DNA of 64,000 nt from Agelas oroides. Its lineage: Eukaryota; Porifera; Demospongiae; Agelasida; Agelasidae. The stretch lies in the NCBI GenBank assembly GCA_949130485.1, contig OX422190.1:5680861-5744860 (forward strand). Direction: 5' to 3'. Each line of letters starts with the position of its first letter. Within the stretch, counting starts at the first letter, position 1. The notes below the pieces were generated by a model. It had not been told where the DNA came from. It worked only from the letters and a program-made list of their open reading frames with translations, and did no database searches. Of this stretch, positions 11,720 to 23,527 are shown piece by piece. A program made the translations under genes and the position numbers.

Positions 11720-12799
11720 GTTAGAATTCCTGTGGCACACAGCCCTCTGAGCAAGCGAGAACTATGTCCAAGGAATCTCTGATGGCATGGTGCATGGAGG
11801 ATCTGCTCCCTCGGATGCACATGACTGCAGATCTGAGGATGACAAAAGACAGCTTGCATCTCAACCAGCCCATGAGGGTGCTGTATGGCACATCACGTTT
11901 CAGAGACAGCAAGTCGGCCAAGTGTTTGTGGAAGGCTTGTGCTTCTCTTCCCATACCACCTGAGGTTGAGAGTATAAGTGGGGTAAAGGTGCCATGTTTG
12001 ATTTCAAGTACATGCTGGTCATATGTTCTTTTCTTTTCATCTTCATGCTTCTTGTACGCGGCGGACAGACTTCTGGAGGGGTTGCTGGGAGCATTGGGGT
12101 GAGAAAACCCTCACATCAAAATAGGCATCCTGGCAAGTGTTCCAAAATCCTCTTGCGCGTACGTCAAGTCGTGCCCCATCATAATATTGGCTGATGCCAG
12201 TCTAAAGGTTTCTCCAGACAATGGTTGTAGAGGTGGTTCAATAGCCACATTAGGGCAAACTTCTGTGAGCAGGGATGCTGTTATGTCCCTTATCTCATTG
12301 TGGCGAATCATGGGGAAACCCCCCCCCCCCCCATGTGGCAAACCATTGCATGATCAATGGTGAAGGCTTTACCACAGTTACAGAGCCAGGGAGTGTTAGA
12401 GAGGGACCACCCATAACGCAGACATAAGGCATCCCTAAACTCACCCTTGTGTAAATGGAAGCCTTGTTCTGCAAGAGGCAATACGGAGGAAGCCCCACGT
12501 TCCTTGGCTAGGTCAACACAGCGTTTCAGCTGCGGCGTCAGCTGGCTATAGATGACATTAGCTTGAACCTCTCTGTGCTGACGGTTGGAAGCCCTGATCT
12601 CTTTCTTCATGATAAAGATATCATTAGGATCGATTTCACAGGTCTGATCCTGTGAGATAATGGTGGCTACTAATGGTGCTGTCAGTTTCATAGATGCCTG
12701 AAATTTGTCTGAAGTTTCCGTGGGGTGACCAGCCCCAAACCACCAAGCCTTACGGGAAGGGCAAGCAGATCTCTGGTCAATTTTGAGCGTGGTGGACAT
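11720..12799 (-). pseudogene. Decayed C-terminal part of a reverse-transcriptase-type retroelement polyprotein
   Basis: Minus-strand fragments in successive frames form one protein-like series. 12799-12308 contains LPLAEQGFHLHKGEFRDAL, CLRYGWSLSNTPWLCNCGKA and a HAMVC finger-like motif. 12341-12111 contains IRHNEIRDITASLLTEVC. 12094-11900 contains KHEDEKKRTYDQHVLEIKHG in a shifted frame. 11954-11721 contains GMGREAQAFHKHLADLLSLK, SWLRC-like and RSAVMCIRGSRSS motifs. I recognise this as the region downstream of RT in invertebrate retroelement proteins, without being sure of the clade. It has several frameshifts, and a C-run near 12308-12325 breaks the frame. No RT catalytic domain was found upstream. 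Confidence 0.5.
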
Positions 12800-13275
12800 C
12801 CTGTTAGGGGGGGGGTGAGTACTTGGTGGATGGCATCTTCTAAGGGTTGAAAAAGGTCACTAACCCCAGGTATGGTTCTGGATAGGTATGTCCAACGACT
12901 TGAGAGTCCGTGGACAAGGAAGAATAAGGAGCATGTGGCTGTGAGGTGGCAATTTCACCCAATAGGAGCACTTCCTGGGTCCATGTCTTCACTTTGTCAC
13001 CAATATATTTCTCAGTGTACTTTCTGGACCCAATGGCAGCTCCCAAATGTCGCTTTCTTTGCACAGTGATGTTGACATTCGTGTTCTCGAAGCGACCCGC
13101 AAAGGACCCCGTAAACAACGGAGGAGAAAAGGAGACATAGAATCGAACATGACTGAGCGCACCGCGCTGCTGAAACAGCTGAGCAAAAAGAACACAGACT
13201 GAGTAAGCCCAGGACAGAATATAGAGCAACGTGTGCTGCTCATGCAGCTGCTGAGGTACTCTCACAAGACTACTG

Positions 13276-13377
13276 TAGCCTCATTTCCAGGCCCCGCCCA
13301 ACTTTCCATCACTTGCAGTATGAGGCTAATACTACTCCTGAGTAGCCTCGTCCCCTCTGCAGGCCTGGGAACGAGGC
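13276..13377. mobile_element. TAGCCTCG-family MITE, degenerate
   Basis: Ends 'tagcctcatttccaggcc' and 'gcctgggaacgaggc', plus an internal second start 'tagcctcgtcccc' at about 13344. No clear target duplication remains. Confidence 0.5.
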
Positions 13378-13969
13378 GAACTGCTGAGGCACCAGAGATC
13401 AGACACGACAGATGAGTGCAAATACACGCCACATGCACATGCTCCACCTATCCCGGTTATATAAGTGCAAAAGCAATAACAAACCAGATTGTTGCTCTTC
13501 TCTCCTTCATGCTACTGCTTGCTCAGGCTCACCCCGCAATGCAACACATTCTGCTAGTTTACTACATATTCTTTTCTTTCCACTTGGGATGTAATATCTG
13601 TCGTACGTATTCCATATGCCTCTGTTTAGACTGTGATTTAAGGTATAGTTTATTCATAACGTTCAACTGCGCATGCGCACAGATGACTCTATGGACTTTG
13701 AATTGATGCAATTAGTGCTGTCGAGTATCTTTATTTTGAACCAAAAATAGCATTCAGTATCCATGGATGTAGTTACCAACATACTGTACAATGTCCTGAC
13801 GGAGCCATTTTTTAAAAATATCGTTGGCTGTTGTAATTTTACAATCTACAGAGGCGAAAAGTCATGAGGTGTGTACAGTTTTACTGAACGAGGGGCTGTT
13901 TCTCAAAAACCAAACAACATTTGCAACAAATCTCTCCGTCTGGCCCTTAGTGCATTGAAAATGGGCGTC

Positions 13970-14590
13970 TTTAATCACTGGACTGGAATATGGAATGGAA
14001 GGATGGAATGGAAAATGGAATGGAACAGTGAACGTACACAGTTGCAGCTAAGTCGTGTAACTGGCACTGCTCAATCTAGGTGTAACAACCTGTATCTCTA
14101 GGGTTGTTCTCTCTCACCGCAGAAGCTTTATGAGCAAGTACAGCATTGCTCACCGTCATGCTTCTATATCCAAGCATGGATCAGGTGCTTTGTTATTGTA
14201 GTCAGACTCTCATACGAAAGCTTAGTAGTGCTCAATCCTCAGTCTCTTCGCTTCGATCTTGGTCTGTGCACCTCGATCCTCGGTCACTCCTAGGTCTCAC
14301 AACCTTGGTAGCAGCCTTCCTTAACAGTAGTAAGCGTGGCCCCGATGCATGATACTGTAGCTATTTTCTAGGGACCCTGAGTTCTGAGCGTGACATCGTG
14401 ATACCAGACAAGGAAGAATGCTGGCAACACTAGACTTGCTCATACAGCCTCTGCAGTGAGAAAAGGGCCCTATACACATAGTAGCTAGCTCAACCTTGAA
14501 GAACAGTGCCAGTTACACGAGTTATGTACATTCACCGTTCCATTCCATTTTCCATTCCACCGTTCCATTCATGGCTGAAGTTCAACAGTT
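13970..14590. repeat. Inverted repeat pair (foldback element)
   Basis: The left arm (13980-14085; 'ggaatggaaaatggaatgg', then 'gtgtaactggcactg') is inverted relative to the right arm (14490-14580; 'cagtgccagttacac', then 'ccattccattttccattcc'). They are about 400 bp apart. Nothing coding was recognised between them. Confidence 0.55.
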
Positions 14591-14931
14591 GAAACTGTGT
14601 ACTGTTTAAATTCAGCCTTGGTATATTGCTAGCCAATAAAATTCTTTGTTGACCTTTGGCCTTTTGGGTTATTAAAAACGCTTATCCCCTTTTTCCACTG
14701 GGCCCTTCATTATTACTTCACGACCCCAATTTAGCGGACACTCGGCCTTTTCAGCAAGGTTGTCCACCATCGCTGCTGTAGTTGACATTAGATTAGTGCT
14801 TTTGCTCATAGTTGGTTCCCAATCAAGGATTAGTGAAAAGCCGCACTCAGACAGGCAAAGTGGTAATAGCTAAGAGATTCTCATTCATAGCTGCCAATAT
14901 TGCCATTTACAACTACTTGCACTATCAGCAG

Positions 14932-16388
14932 TAGAGTAAGTTAGCAATCATCGGACGACAGGTATATTCGGACACTCAAACGCGGAGGGAAAACTGCGTA
15001 AACATTCGGCGATACCACAAGACTGTAGCTGAGGTACGTGGTACCTGGTATACCAAAAATGATGCCCGCGCATTGTTTCCTGTTGGCGCTAGAAGCGATA
15101 AAATGGCCGTCCGAAAAACATCAATATTCGGAAAAGTGTATGTATTTTCAGACACTGTTGTTTGTGCCTTCTCTGAAGCTGCTTTTGGAGAGATTTTAGC
15201 ATCGATACGATGCCCCAAGACCTCCCCAGTTCGCAATATATTTTGGTAGCGGTAGAGTAAGTTAGCAATCATCGGACGACAGGTATATTCGGACACTCAA
15301 ACGTGGAGGGAAAACTGCGTAAACATTCGGCGATACCACAAGACTGTAGCTGAGGTACGTGGTACCTGGTGTACCAAAAATGACGCCCGCGCATTGTTTC
15401 CTGTTGGCGCTAGAAGCGATAAAATGGCCGTCCGAAAAACATCAATATTCGGAAAAGTGTATGTATTTTCAGACACTGTTGTTTGTGCCTTCTCTGAAGC
15501 TGCTTTTGGAGAGATTTTAGCATCGATGCGATGCCCCAAGACCTCCCCAATTCGCAATATATTTTGGTAGCGGTAGCTGCTTTGAACACTCAGGGGCGCA
15601 GCTGAACATGGACCAGTCCGATTCGATCGATATCGGACGGTGAAATTTGTCATTTCTTGCTGTGTTGTCTCCAAACAAGTTGAAGTCTCCACCATATTAG
15701 CATCAGTAGAATCTACAGGCTCTTGGCTACATGCTGGTATTTGTCCGGTGTTTGTGCGTTGAGTAGTTCTCGAGATATTGCACGATATCGTTTGAACTCA
15801 CCTATTTATGCTGCACATAAATCAACCAGCGTAATTTATGGAAAGAAACATGAAATATATTTATATCTCGAGAACTACTCAACGCACAAACTCCGGACAA
15901 GTACCAGCATGTAGCCAAGAGCCTGTAGATTCTACTGATGCTAATATGGTGGAGACTTCAACTTGTTTGGAGACAACACAGCAAGAAATGACAAATTTCA
16001 CCGTCCGATATCGATCGAATCGGACTGGTCCATGTTCAGCTGCGCCCCTGAGTGTTCAAAGCAGCTACCGCTACCAAAATATATTGCGAATTGGGGAGGT
16101 CTTGGGGCATCGTATCGATGCTAAAATCTCTCCAAAAGCAGCTTCAGAGAAGGCACAAACAACAGTGTCTGAAAATACATACACTTTTCCGAATATTGAT
16201 GTTTTTCGGACGGCCATTTTATCGCTTCTAGCGCCAACAGGAAACAATGCGCGGGCGTCATTTTTGGTATACCAGGTACCACGTACCTCAGCTACAGTCT
16301 TGTGGTATCGCCGAATGTTTACGCAGTTTTCCCTCCGCGTTTGAGTGTCCGAATATACCTGTCGTCCGATGATTGCTAACTTACTCTA
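14932..16388. mobile_element. Giant foldback element with about 525-bp arms and partial arm duplication
   Basis: The arm at 15253-15778 is almost perfectly inverted at 15864-16388, with a loop of about 85 bp (15779-15863). The outer 320 bp of the left arm also occurs once more as a direct copy at 14932-15252. The outer ends are TAGAGTAAGTTAGC and GCTAACTTACTCTA, so a TA duplication is likely. Long ORFs in both arms mirror each other and have no recognisable domain. The near-identical arms suggest a young element. A transcript could form a hairpin of about 0.5 kb. Confidence 0.8.
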
Positions 16389-17048
16389 GTATACTCACAG
16401 GCAAAATTCCACTGTTTGCATGGGATACCTATACTTTTACATAGGGAAACATGTAAACTCATTATTGAAAAGGGCAAAATTTCAAATTTCACTGTTTGTG
16501 TGGGGTGCCTATTTTCACAGCAGTATACATGAATATAGGCACCTGATGCGTATTTTTGGGGATGGTTATATTAACTTGACATGGGAATGAGTGAGGAATT
16601 GCCATTACTGCGACACTTTCCGCATGTTTCTGTATATGTGCCGCCATGTTGGATTGAAAGCGTATAATTAAGCGAAATTTGTATGGCGACACAATTCCAC
16701 GGGCTTGTTTAGAGGTATGGAACATGCGTTTAGCTTCAACTTTAGACTATGAAGAGGGCTAATGTGGAATTTTAATATAACCGTACATGAAAGGGATCTT
16801 ACTTGTACAAGCGTCGCTAGGCCGGGAAGTTCAAAGGGCTACAGCGCTAGATACAACATAAAATCCCATTGAAAACTGCCGTTTTGCCTTCCAAGATGGT
16901 GCACACACTACCCGTATGACATAATTTTATAGCCTAAAATGCCAGTCCTCTTAGCAGTTACTAGCACCTCAAACTTCGCATCCTAGTAACATTCCGGATG
17001 TACGAGTAGCTATGTTGAATGTCTACACTAGCCCCAGCACTAACTTGG

Positions 17049-17170
17049 TAGCGTCGTTCCAGGCCTCCCCCGCTTTTTGTTCTTCGGCTTGCGTTCAGTA
17101 TTATACACGTACGTGGAAGAGCTACACAAACCAAAGAACAAAAAACAGAGGAGACCTGGGAGCGAGGCTA
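17049..17170. mobile_element. TAGCCTCG-family MITE (122 bp)
   Basis: It runs from 'tagcgtcgttccaggcctcc' to '...gggagcgaggcta'. The flanks 'ctaacttgg' and 'ctagcctgg' match at 7/9. Confidence 0.55.
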
Positions 17171-17204
17171 CTAGCCTGGTGACTATCGTCCGCACTTATT
17201 CGCA

Positions 17205-17207
<3 letters not shown>

Positions 17208-17251
<44 letters not shown>
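17208..17251. repeat. (TG)n microsatellite
   Basis: About 20 TG dinucleotides in a row. Open frames here are artefacts. Confidence 0.95.
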
Positions 17252-17252
<1 letters not shown>

Positions 17253-17907
17253 ACGTTTACAATAGCCGTGGCTACTATTTGAGGGGGCATTTATTTTGCT
17301 CGTAGCTTCCTATTGTGCAGCTACTATTCGAGCTTAGCATCTATTTGAAGAAATACGTTATGTGCACAACTTATGCTGGAGTTAGGAGGGCCGGTAGTGG
17401 ATTTATTTGTGAGTTTAGTGTGTTATACCAAAAGAATTCCTAGTGTCAGGTTTGGTGATTGGCCTACAAGTCACATAACAAGTACATTATCCTACTACCC
17501 ACAACTTCTTCTGCTATGTACTGTGGCCAGCATCCCCTTGTACCTTACTCAACTCACAGGTTCTTTTATCAAAGTTATCCTTCATGTTACGAATGGAATT
17601 AAAGGGGAATGCAGAGATGCCTGCAGAAAGTGAGGCCAGTGTCTCTTGTTTACCATGTGGGACATATTTAGCCAACTCTGGGCTAGAATCAACATTAAAA
17701 TATTATTGTAAAGAAACATTAAAATGAAAAGAGATGTGGGGATGGCATGCTAAAGAATAATACAAACAAGGAAGGGAGGATAGGTTAATATACAAAGCCT
17801 TATCCATCCGTACATCCTTTCACAATAGAGTAAAGATGAGTGATGGGGCTATGTATATATTGGTGTATTGTGCTATAATGCCATGTTATATGTTTTCGTC
17901 TCCACAG

Positions 17908-18737
17908 CATCAACTCTTGAAGAAACCAACTCTCCCCCAACAACCTCTTCTCCCCAGACTGTTGGAACAACCTCTCCTCCCCAGACTGTTGGAACAACCT
18001 TTCCTCCCCAGACTGTTGGAGCAACCTCTCCTCCCCAGACTGTCGGAACAATTACCAAAAATGGAACTGCCCCAGTCAGCAGCAACATACAACCTACCAA
18101 TAATCCCCCAAGTGATGGAGCAACTACCACATCAGTCATCATAGTAGTAGCTGTTGCGATCATACTTGTTCTTGTAGTTGGAATTGTCATTCTTGTGATC
18201 CTCCTTAGGGCCAAGAAGAGGAAGGAACAGCTAGTACTTAGCCAGCTTCAGAATGTAACAGTTGAAAAGGAAGATAGTGAATTGAAATTAAAGGAAGAAA
18301 CCACTGGGAAGGAGGACAGCAAGCAGCCACTGTATGCAGTAGTGCAGAAAAAGGTACCACCAAGTATACCATGTAGGTCAGAAGATGTCAAGTATTTGAA
18401 CCAAAACTGCACTCTGAGTGAGTACAAACTGGTACCAGCTGATTGTGAGTATGCTTTCCCTACAAAGTTCCCCACAGTTGTTAGCCTCTCAAATCCCATG
18501 TTTGAAGAAATGGAGTCCAACCCTATGTATCAGAGTATGGACCGACGCCATGATCCTCCCTGTACCACAAATGTGCTGCAAGGAAATGACGTCTACACTG
18601 TGCCAGATATCATCAGCTCACATACAGTTGAGACACAAAGTGGGATCCATGAGACAGTGTACAGCAAGCCAATCACAGATGCAGCTGGAAATCCCAGTGA
18701 TTCTGAACATTTGCAGCCTTATGCACCTATTCACTGA
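17908..18737 (+). CDS. RTK-B: kinase-less receptor paralog (stalk, membrane segment, juxtamembrane tail)
   Basis: A paralog of RTK-A with the same acceptor context (...tctccacag, 17907) and the same phase-1 start, ASTLEET. Four stalk repeats lead to [22 protein letters not shown], a hydrophobic membrane segment (about 18130-18210), RAKKRKEQ, and a tail with tyrosine motifs PLYAVV, KYLNQN, NPMYQSMD, VYTVPD, VYSKP and LQPYAPI. It then ends at TGA (18735-18737). RTK-A continues at this point into its kinase. Sequence just after the stop is a remnant of the kinase C-lobe tail, so an internal deletion of about 0.85 kb relative to RTK-A is inferred. The 276-codon frame is undamaged, so it may encode a kinase-less receptor, though a pseudogene cannot be excluded. 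Upstream exons were not found. Confidence 0.7.
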
Positions 18738-18743
18738 AATGGT

Positions 18744-18797
18744 GGGCACGCAGCTGTCAAGCAAAAGTTTGAGGAACACTGTCAGCTGCTCACATTA
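18744..18797 (+). pseudogene. Kinase C-lobe tail remnant after RTK-B
   Basis: 'agtttgaggaacactgtcag' and 'ctgctcaca' match the RTK-A 3' coding end ('catttgaggaactctttcac', then 'ttgctcac'). This is the downstream edge of the inferred kinase deletion. Confidence 0.55.
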
Positions 18798-18866
18798 AAT
18801 TCCCATGGTGGATTGTCATAGTACTGCCTTAATAATTTGTGTCAATACAGATGTTGATGGTGTGCG

Positions 18867-18876
18867 TATGGTGTAT

Positions 18877-18942
<66 letters not shown>

Positions 18943-18948
18943 CGTGTG
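18867..18948. repeat. (TG)n microsatellite
   Basis: About 36 TG units with a few TGCG variants at the end. Open frames on both strands are artefacts. Confidence 0.95.
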
Positions 18949-18949
18949 T

Positions 18950-20025
18950 GCGTCCATGTAAGAGAATCCAGCACCATTGTTGGCGTGACAGCTTCTCTGC
19001 CTTCTGTTTCAAGATTCTCATCAAGGTTCAGCTGTCTGTGCAATGAAGCTACTTTTGCTTTGCCTTTTCCTTCCAACTGATATTTCTTTGTTAATTACAC
19101 CAACCCAGGACCTAGGCTGGTCGTTGCAATCAAGAAAACATTTGTTGAGCCATTACTTTGTCTCAATTGATCGCTCTTACACTTTGTGATCATTTTCTGA
19201 AGGCTTTTCATTTATGATCAACAAGCTGTGGGAGAAAATTGACCTGCTGACCTTTTGCTTTTGGGGTGTATTCATTCGACTGTTGAGGTCAAATATATTT
19301 TTGAGCTGCTTTCACTCCCTAACTTGTCATGTTTACAAATCAATCCATGCTGTCCTAGATTGATAATAATGGCAACTGTGTGGCCCACCCAACAACTGTT
19401 GAGTGGGCCAGAGTTGTGAACAGCATGCATCTCTAACTTCTGTATAATATTTATAACAACTGGCTTCTCTCTTAGACTAATTTTTATATGTTTTCCATTG
19501 GGAGTCCCAACTTGAACATTTTTTGCGAGTGCCCTGCAGCCTCACATTTCGACGTTGTAGCAGGGGCTAGGGATCGTCTTAGTTCACATAGCTCCATGAG
19601 GTTATTTCACATGGAAATTCCCTGCACCTAATGCAACCAACTCGTTATGTTTAGATCTTAACCATCTTTCTATGTAATCAACTTAGCTGAAATTCTGTAC
19701 TGCCGACTGGCATGCATTTACAGAGTATGCAGCATATCAAGGTAAACAAGTACATTAATTAGGTAAAGTAATTCTTCTCCACTGGTTACGTACATTGCTT
19801 ATTTGATTCTACTACACTTGCACTTGATATGCTAGTATGTCTGTGTCACTTGCATACACAGTCAGTCTCATACTACATGGTCAAGACTATGCCACACAAG
19901 TCTATCAATTACCTATACTCGGCTAGCTAGCATACTTATTAGCTTTGTTGCCAAGTTCCCACCCAGCTTTCTGTCAGCACTGCAAGTGATGGAGAATGAA
20001 AAGTGTCCGATTGAGGCTATACTCA
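18950..20025. other. No gene recognised
   Basis: Intergenic sequence. The only structure noted is a hairpin-prone 'ggcccacccaac' / 'gttgagtgggcc' pair at about 19382-19409. Confidence 0.4.
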
Positions 20026-20030
20026 ACTTG

Positions 20031-21091
20031 CAGGCCCGTAGGCAGGGGGTGTTCGAGGGGGTTCGCTCGAACCCCCCTTTGGGCCCCAAAAGATTTTAAA
20101 CGCCGCCCAGCTATACATTTTCAGTGCCCTGCTTGTAAGTGGTGCACTAGTTCGCTGACACTGAGAATCACCGCTGTCCACACGAGTTAACTTTGGTTGC
20201 AGCTATGCAACCCGTTTACTCATGGAGGATCAGCGCGGAACGCGCGCGAATAAGCGGTTTAGCTACGCCGCTGCGATGAAGGGACAGGCGTGCGTAAAGT
20301 CGCTATTTCAGGCACTCGAAAGTTCACCAGTTGTCCTTCCAGTGATTCACCGCCCAACAACGAAGCGGCAACTGAACAGGCTGGAGTCCAAATCATCTTT
20401 CTGAAAACGCATGGAACTGTATACTGAAAAGGAATATATTGGTAGTGATGCTCTTCTGACATATTTTCAGTATTCTCTGTATCCATCCATCACCCCACCT
20501 GCTGTTCTTCCAACCATAGTATTTTCTTTCGTGGAAATTCGATGTCAGCTGGCTTAGCAAATGCATATATGGACAGCCAAATATTAGATGCAATACTCTG
20601 CGAGCCATGTAGCTACTACGGCTCTGGTTCTGTCCCAAAATGGCCTCAGAAGCGATCACAAAGCATCTATTTTCTAAAAATCTCCTGGGGAAGCATGCCC
20701 CCAGACCCCCCTACTATTGCATGCCAGTGGCGTAGCCAGGATGAACAAGTTACGTGGGCACAGCATGGGCACACTCAGCGCGTGCGTAACTCGCATAACC
20801 TGGGGCATACACCCGCCATGAAAAATTTTAATCTGAGATCGCTTCTGAGGCCGTTTTTGGCCACAAATACCATTCTTCAGACTTACCTGTATGCTCGCTT
20901 TGCTAATAACTGATCTTTGACCGTAGCTTTCTACATTATTTTTACCCGGGCACCAGCGAATTTAACGTGGGCACAGGCCCGGGTATGCCCGGGTGTAGCT
21001 ACGCCACTGTAATGCATGCTTATACATGTATACATACACATCATGCAGACACCCATGTAACCCCCTTTCTGAAATCCTGGCTACAGGCCTG
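20031..21091. mobile_element. CAGG/CCTG-ended DNA transposon (hAT5-like), interrupted
   Basis: Inverted ends are CAGGCCCGTAGGCAGG and CCTGGCTACAGGCCTG. The flanking 5-bp duplication is acttg (20026-20030 and 21092-21096). It contains the 'catgcccccagaccccccta' core also seen at 1-166 and 54530. Another element (20723-21009) is nested in it. No transposase frame survives. CAGG ends with 5-bp duplications fit the hAT5 group. Confidence 0.65.
20723..21009. mobile_element. Nested CAGTGGCGTAG-ended MITE (287 bp)
   Basis: The ends are CAGTGGCGTAGCCAGG and CTACGCCACTG, a terminus widespread in hAT elements. The flanks 'tattgcatgc' and 'taatgcatgc' are nearly identical. It splits the surrounding element, so it inserted later. 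Confidence 0.7.
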
Positions 21092-21545
21092 ACTTGTGCT
21101 TTCAACAACAAAGCGACTACACAAATGCAGACAAGTTTTAGTGCCACTATCAAATCACCCAAAAATTGTGGACTAGTATATGTATTCCTCTCCAAACATT
21201 AGGAGATAGCTGCAAACAACAAACCTTCTAGCAACCTTCTTGGAGCCAAAGTAGACAGCTTATTTGAAGACAAAGAAGCATTCGGTGTATGTTCCAATTC
21301 TCACTTCCATGCAGCGTTAGGCATCCCATGACCTATCTGTTGCCCTGTGATCTCTATAGCTGCATGTGCTGCTGTATCTGGATGGGGCTTGCAGTTCCAT
21401 CATTTGTTCACTTTGCAACATGATAGCATTGTCAGAGGTCCGTAATTATGTATAGTCTGTTGAGTAATCTCAAAACATCATGTGAATGTATTCAGTGATT
21501 GGCCCCTTGCCTTGACTTGCCGTGCATGAATGTATATTTGTAGGG

Positions 21546-22476
21546 TCTCCATCAACCTGCCAAAGAGTAAGAAAGTGCTACTAAAAGTCTTTGGTAGCAA
21601 CATTTGAGAGATTCGTGAGCTTGGAATGGGGCATTTTGGCAAGGTTATTCTAGCTGAGACAGTTGGTCTGAGTGCAAAAGATCTGAGGTTGAAAGAATCA
21701 GATGATGACAAGAGCAAGTCAATGTTAGTAGCTGTGAAAGAGCTCAAACCCAGTGCCTAAGTACTACTAAAGAAGCTTTTGAGAAAGAGATCAATTTTAT
21801 GTCAAGATTGACTGACAAAAATGTCATTCGTATACTTGGAATCTGCTATATATGAGGACACCCCTTTCATTATGATGGAGTACATGGAGAATGGAGACCT
21901 CAACCAGTACCTTCAAAAGTTCAAAGCACTGGGCATGACTGATTCAGAACCACAAGGTCAGATTACAACCAGCACCTTGGTTCATATATCCACACAGATT
22001 GCTAGCGCTATGAAGTACCTTGCATCACACAACTTTGTACACAGAGACCTGGCAACACGAAACTGCCTGGTGGGCCCAAGCTACCTGGTGAAAATGTCAG
22101 ATTTTGGCATGAGTAGGAGTCTGTACGACTCTCACTACTACCGCATTCATGGACGTTTTGCCCTTCCAGTTTGTTGGATGGCATTTGAATGCTTTTACGG
22201 TGAAATTTCTCACAGAAGTCTGATGTGTGGGCATTTGGTGTTACCATGTGGGAAATTTTCACTCTTGCAAAGGAACAGCCGTACAGTGACATGTCAGACA
22301 AGCAGGTCATTGAGGATGCACTCAAAGGTAAGAATTGCACAATATTGGCTACACCAGACCTGTGCCCACTCGAAGTGTATAAAATCATGCTAAAATGCTG
22401 GAAACACAACTCCAAGCAGCGGGTAACATTTGAGGAACTTTTTCAGCTACTCACCTCTATTCACCAGGATATTTAG
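21546..22476 (+). pseudogene. Decayed DDR-like kinase domain, paralog of RTK-A
   Basis: Homology to RTK-A begins abruptly at the equivalent of about 3611 (ISINLPKSKK) and runs to the TAG at 22474-22476. It is broken by an in-frame stop (CGA to TGA, 21606-21608), a 1-base loss near 21757, a 4-base insertion near 21850 (ctatatatgag) and a 1-base insertion near 22208. Motifs survive in pieces: [37 protein letters not shown] and [13 protein letters not shown]. The conserved downstream C-lobe duplication follows at about 22583-22650. Its 5' edge corresponds to the point where RTK-B and RTK-C end. Confidence 0.85.
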
Positions 22477-22582
22477 TTTTGTATAACCCCATGATTGTAT
22501 CACCTTCTAGATAGTTCCTACTGTATTTACCCTCTTGATAGTTGTGTGTCCATACAGATGTTAAATTTTTATTTTCTAGTAT

Positions 22583-22650
22583 CATTGGATGAACTCCAAG
22601 CAGCAAGCAACATTTGAGCAACTCTTTCAGCTGTTCACCTCCATTTAGTC
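22583..22650 (+). pseudogene. Duplicated kinase C-lobe fragment
   Basis: 'gaactccaagcagcaagcaa' and 'catttgagcaactctttcag' repeat the kinase tail, in the same arrangement as at 4655-4728. Confidence 0.55.
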
Positions 22651-22842
22651 TTGTATTGTATTACTTATCACTCCATGATATAATGTTGCTTTTATTGTAT
22701 CACATTCATATTTCTGTGCTTTGATCTTTTATATTTTGGTAATCAACATGAACAAACATACCTGACTAGCCACCAAAATGAATGAGAATTGGCCATGTTT
22801 TGGAACCAGAGAACTTGATCTCTTAGGAACACTGCACGTATA

Positions 22843-23527
22843 CAGTAAAACCTCTGAACAAAGGACACATTGGGGACAGGCCAGTTGTCCCTTGTAGAGA
22901 GGTTGTCCTCTTCTCGGAGGTTTTCCTTTAAACCTATTGGAAATTTCTTAAACATGAAAAATAACACTTAAATGTATTATTATAATATATTCTGCTTCAT
23001 TTTGATGTTTTTTTTTTTTTTCAATAGCTATATGGCAAGAGCAACAGTACTATCATGAGAATGTTATAAACCACCGCTGCGGATCCGGAATCGATCCGTT
23101 ATAGGCATTCGGTATACTTCCGGTAGGCGTGGTAATCTGTGATGGGCTGTTGAACGCGATGAGGTCGCATTTTCGGACCTCTCGGTTGCTTTACGCTGAC
23201 GAGAATGGCTAGCACGATGAGCAATAGTGCTAATATAGTGCTCGGTCTTTGAATCCAGCGACGGTGGCGTGACGAAAGCGGTCGACAAGTGTCCGCATTA
23301 TGTGGGTGTAACTTCACTGTGAGTCAGTCCGTTTTCGGAGGTAATTTTGTATTGGCTTAGGTACGTCGGGGACTGATCAGTGTCCGTTGTTCGGAGTTGA
23401 GAGGTGTCCGCTTCTCGGAGGTTCGAAATGTATTAGTTCTATGGTAAAATCAATCGGGGGCAAGTGAGCCGTCCGCTGTACAGAGGTTGTCCGCTTTTCG
23501 GAGGGTCCGTTATTAGAGGTTTTACTG
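22843..23527. mobile_element. pogo/Tigger-type MITE (685 bp)
   Basis: The ends CAGTAAAACCTCTGA... and ...AGAGGTTTTACTG are flanked by TA on both sides (22841-22842 and 23528-23529). CAGT plus AACCTC-like ends and a TA target are typical of Tigger-type elements. Internal subterminal repeats contain 'gtccgcttttcggagg'. No transposase is present. Confidence 0.75.

Noticed and set aside
12840..13265. 141-codon minus-strand ORF upstream of the RT-type relic
   Set aside because: It overlaps several other open frames, shows no RT motifs, and could not be connected to the relic.
15297..16344. Two long ORFs with nearly identical proteins in the foldback arms (minus 15297-15695, plus 15838-16344)
   Set aside because: They are mirror images caused by the inverted arms, carry no recognisable domain, and a third partial copy exists in the duplicated outer arm. 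Not supported as genes.
18805..19080. ORFs with poly(CV) or poly(TH)
   Set aside because: Artefacts of the TG microsatellite.
22843..23527. ORFs at 23064-23317 as part of a gene
   Set aside because: They lie inside a TA-flanked MITE and have no recognisable domain.
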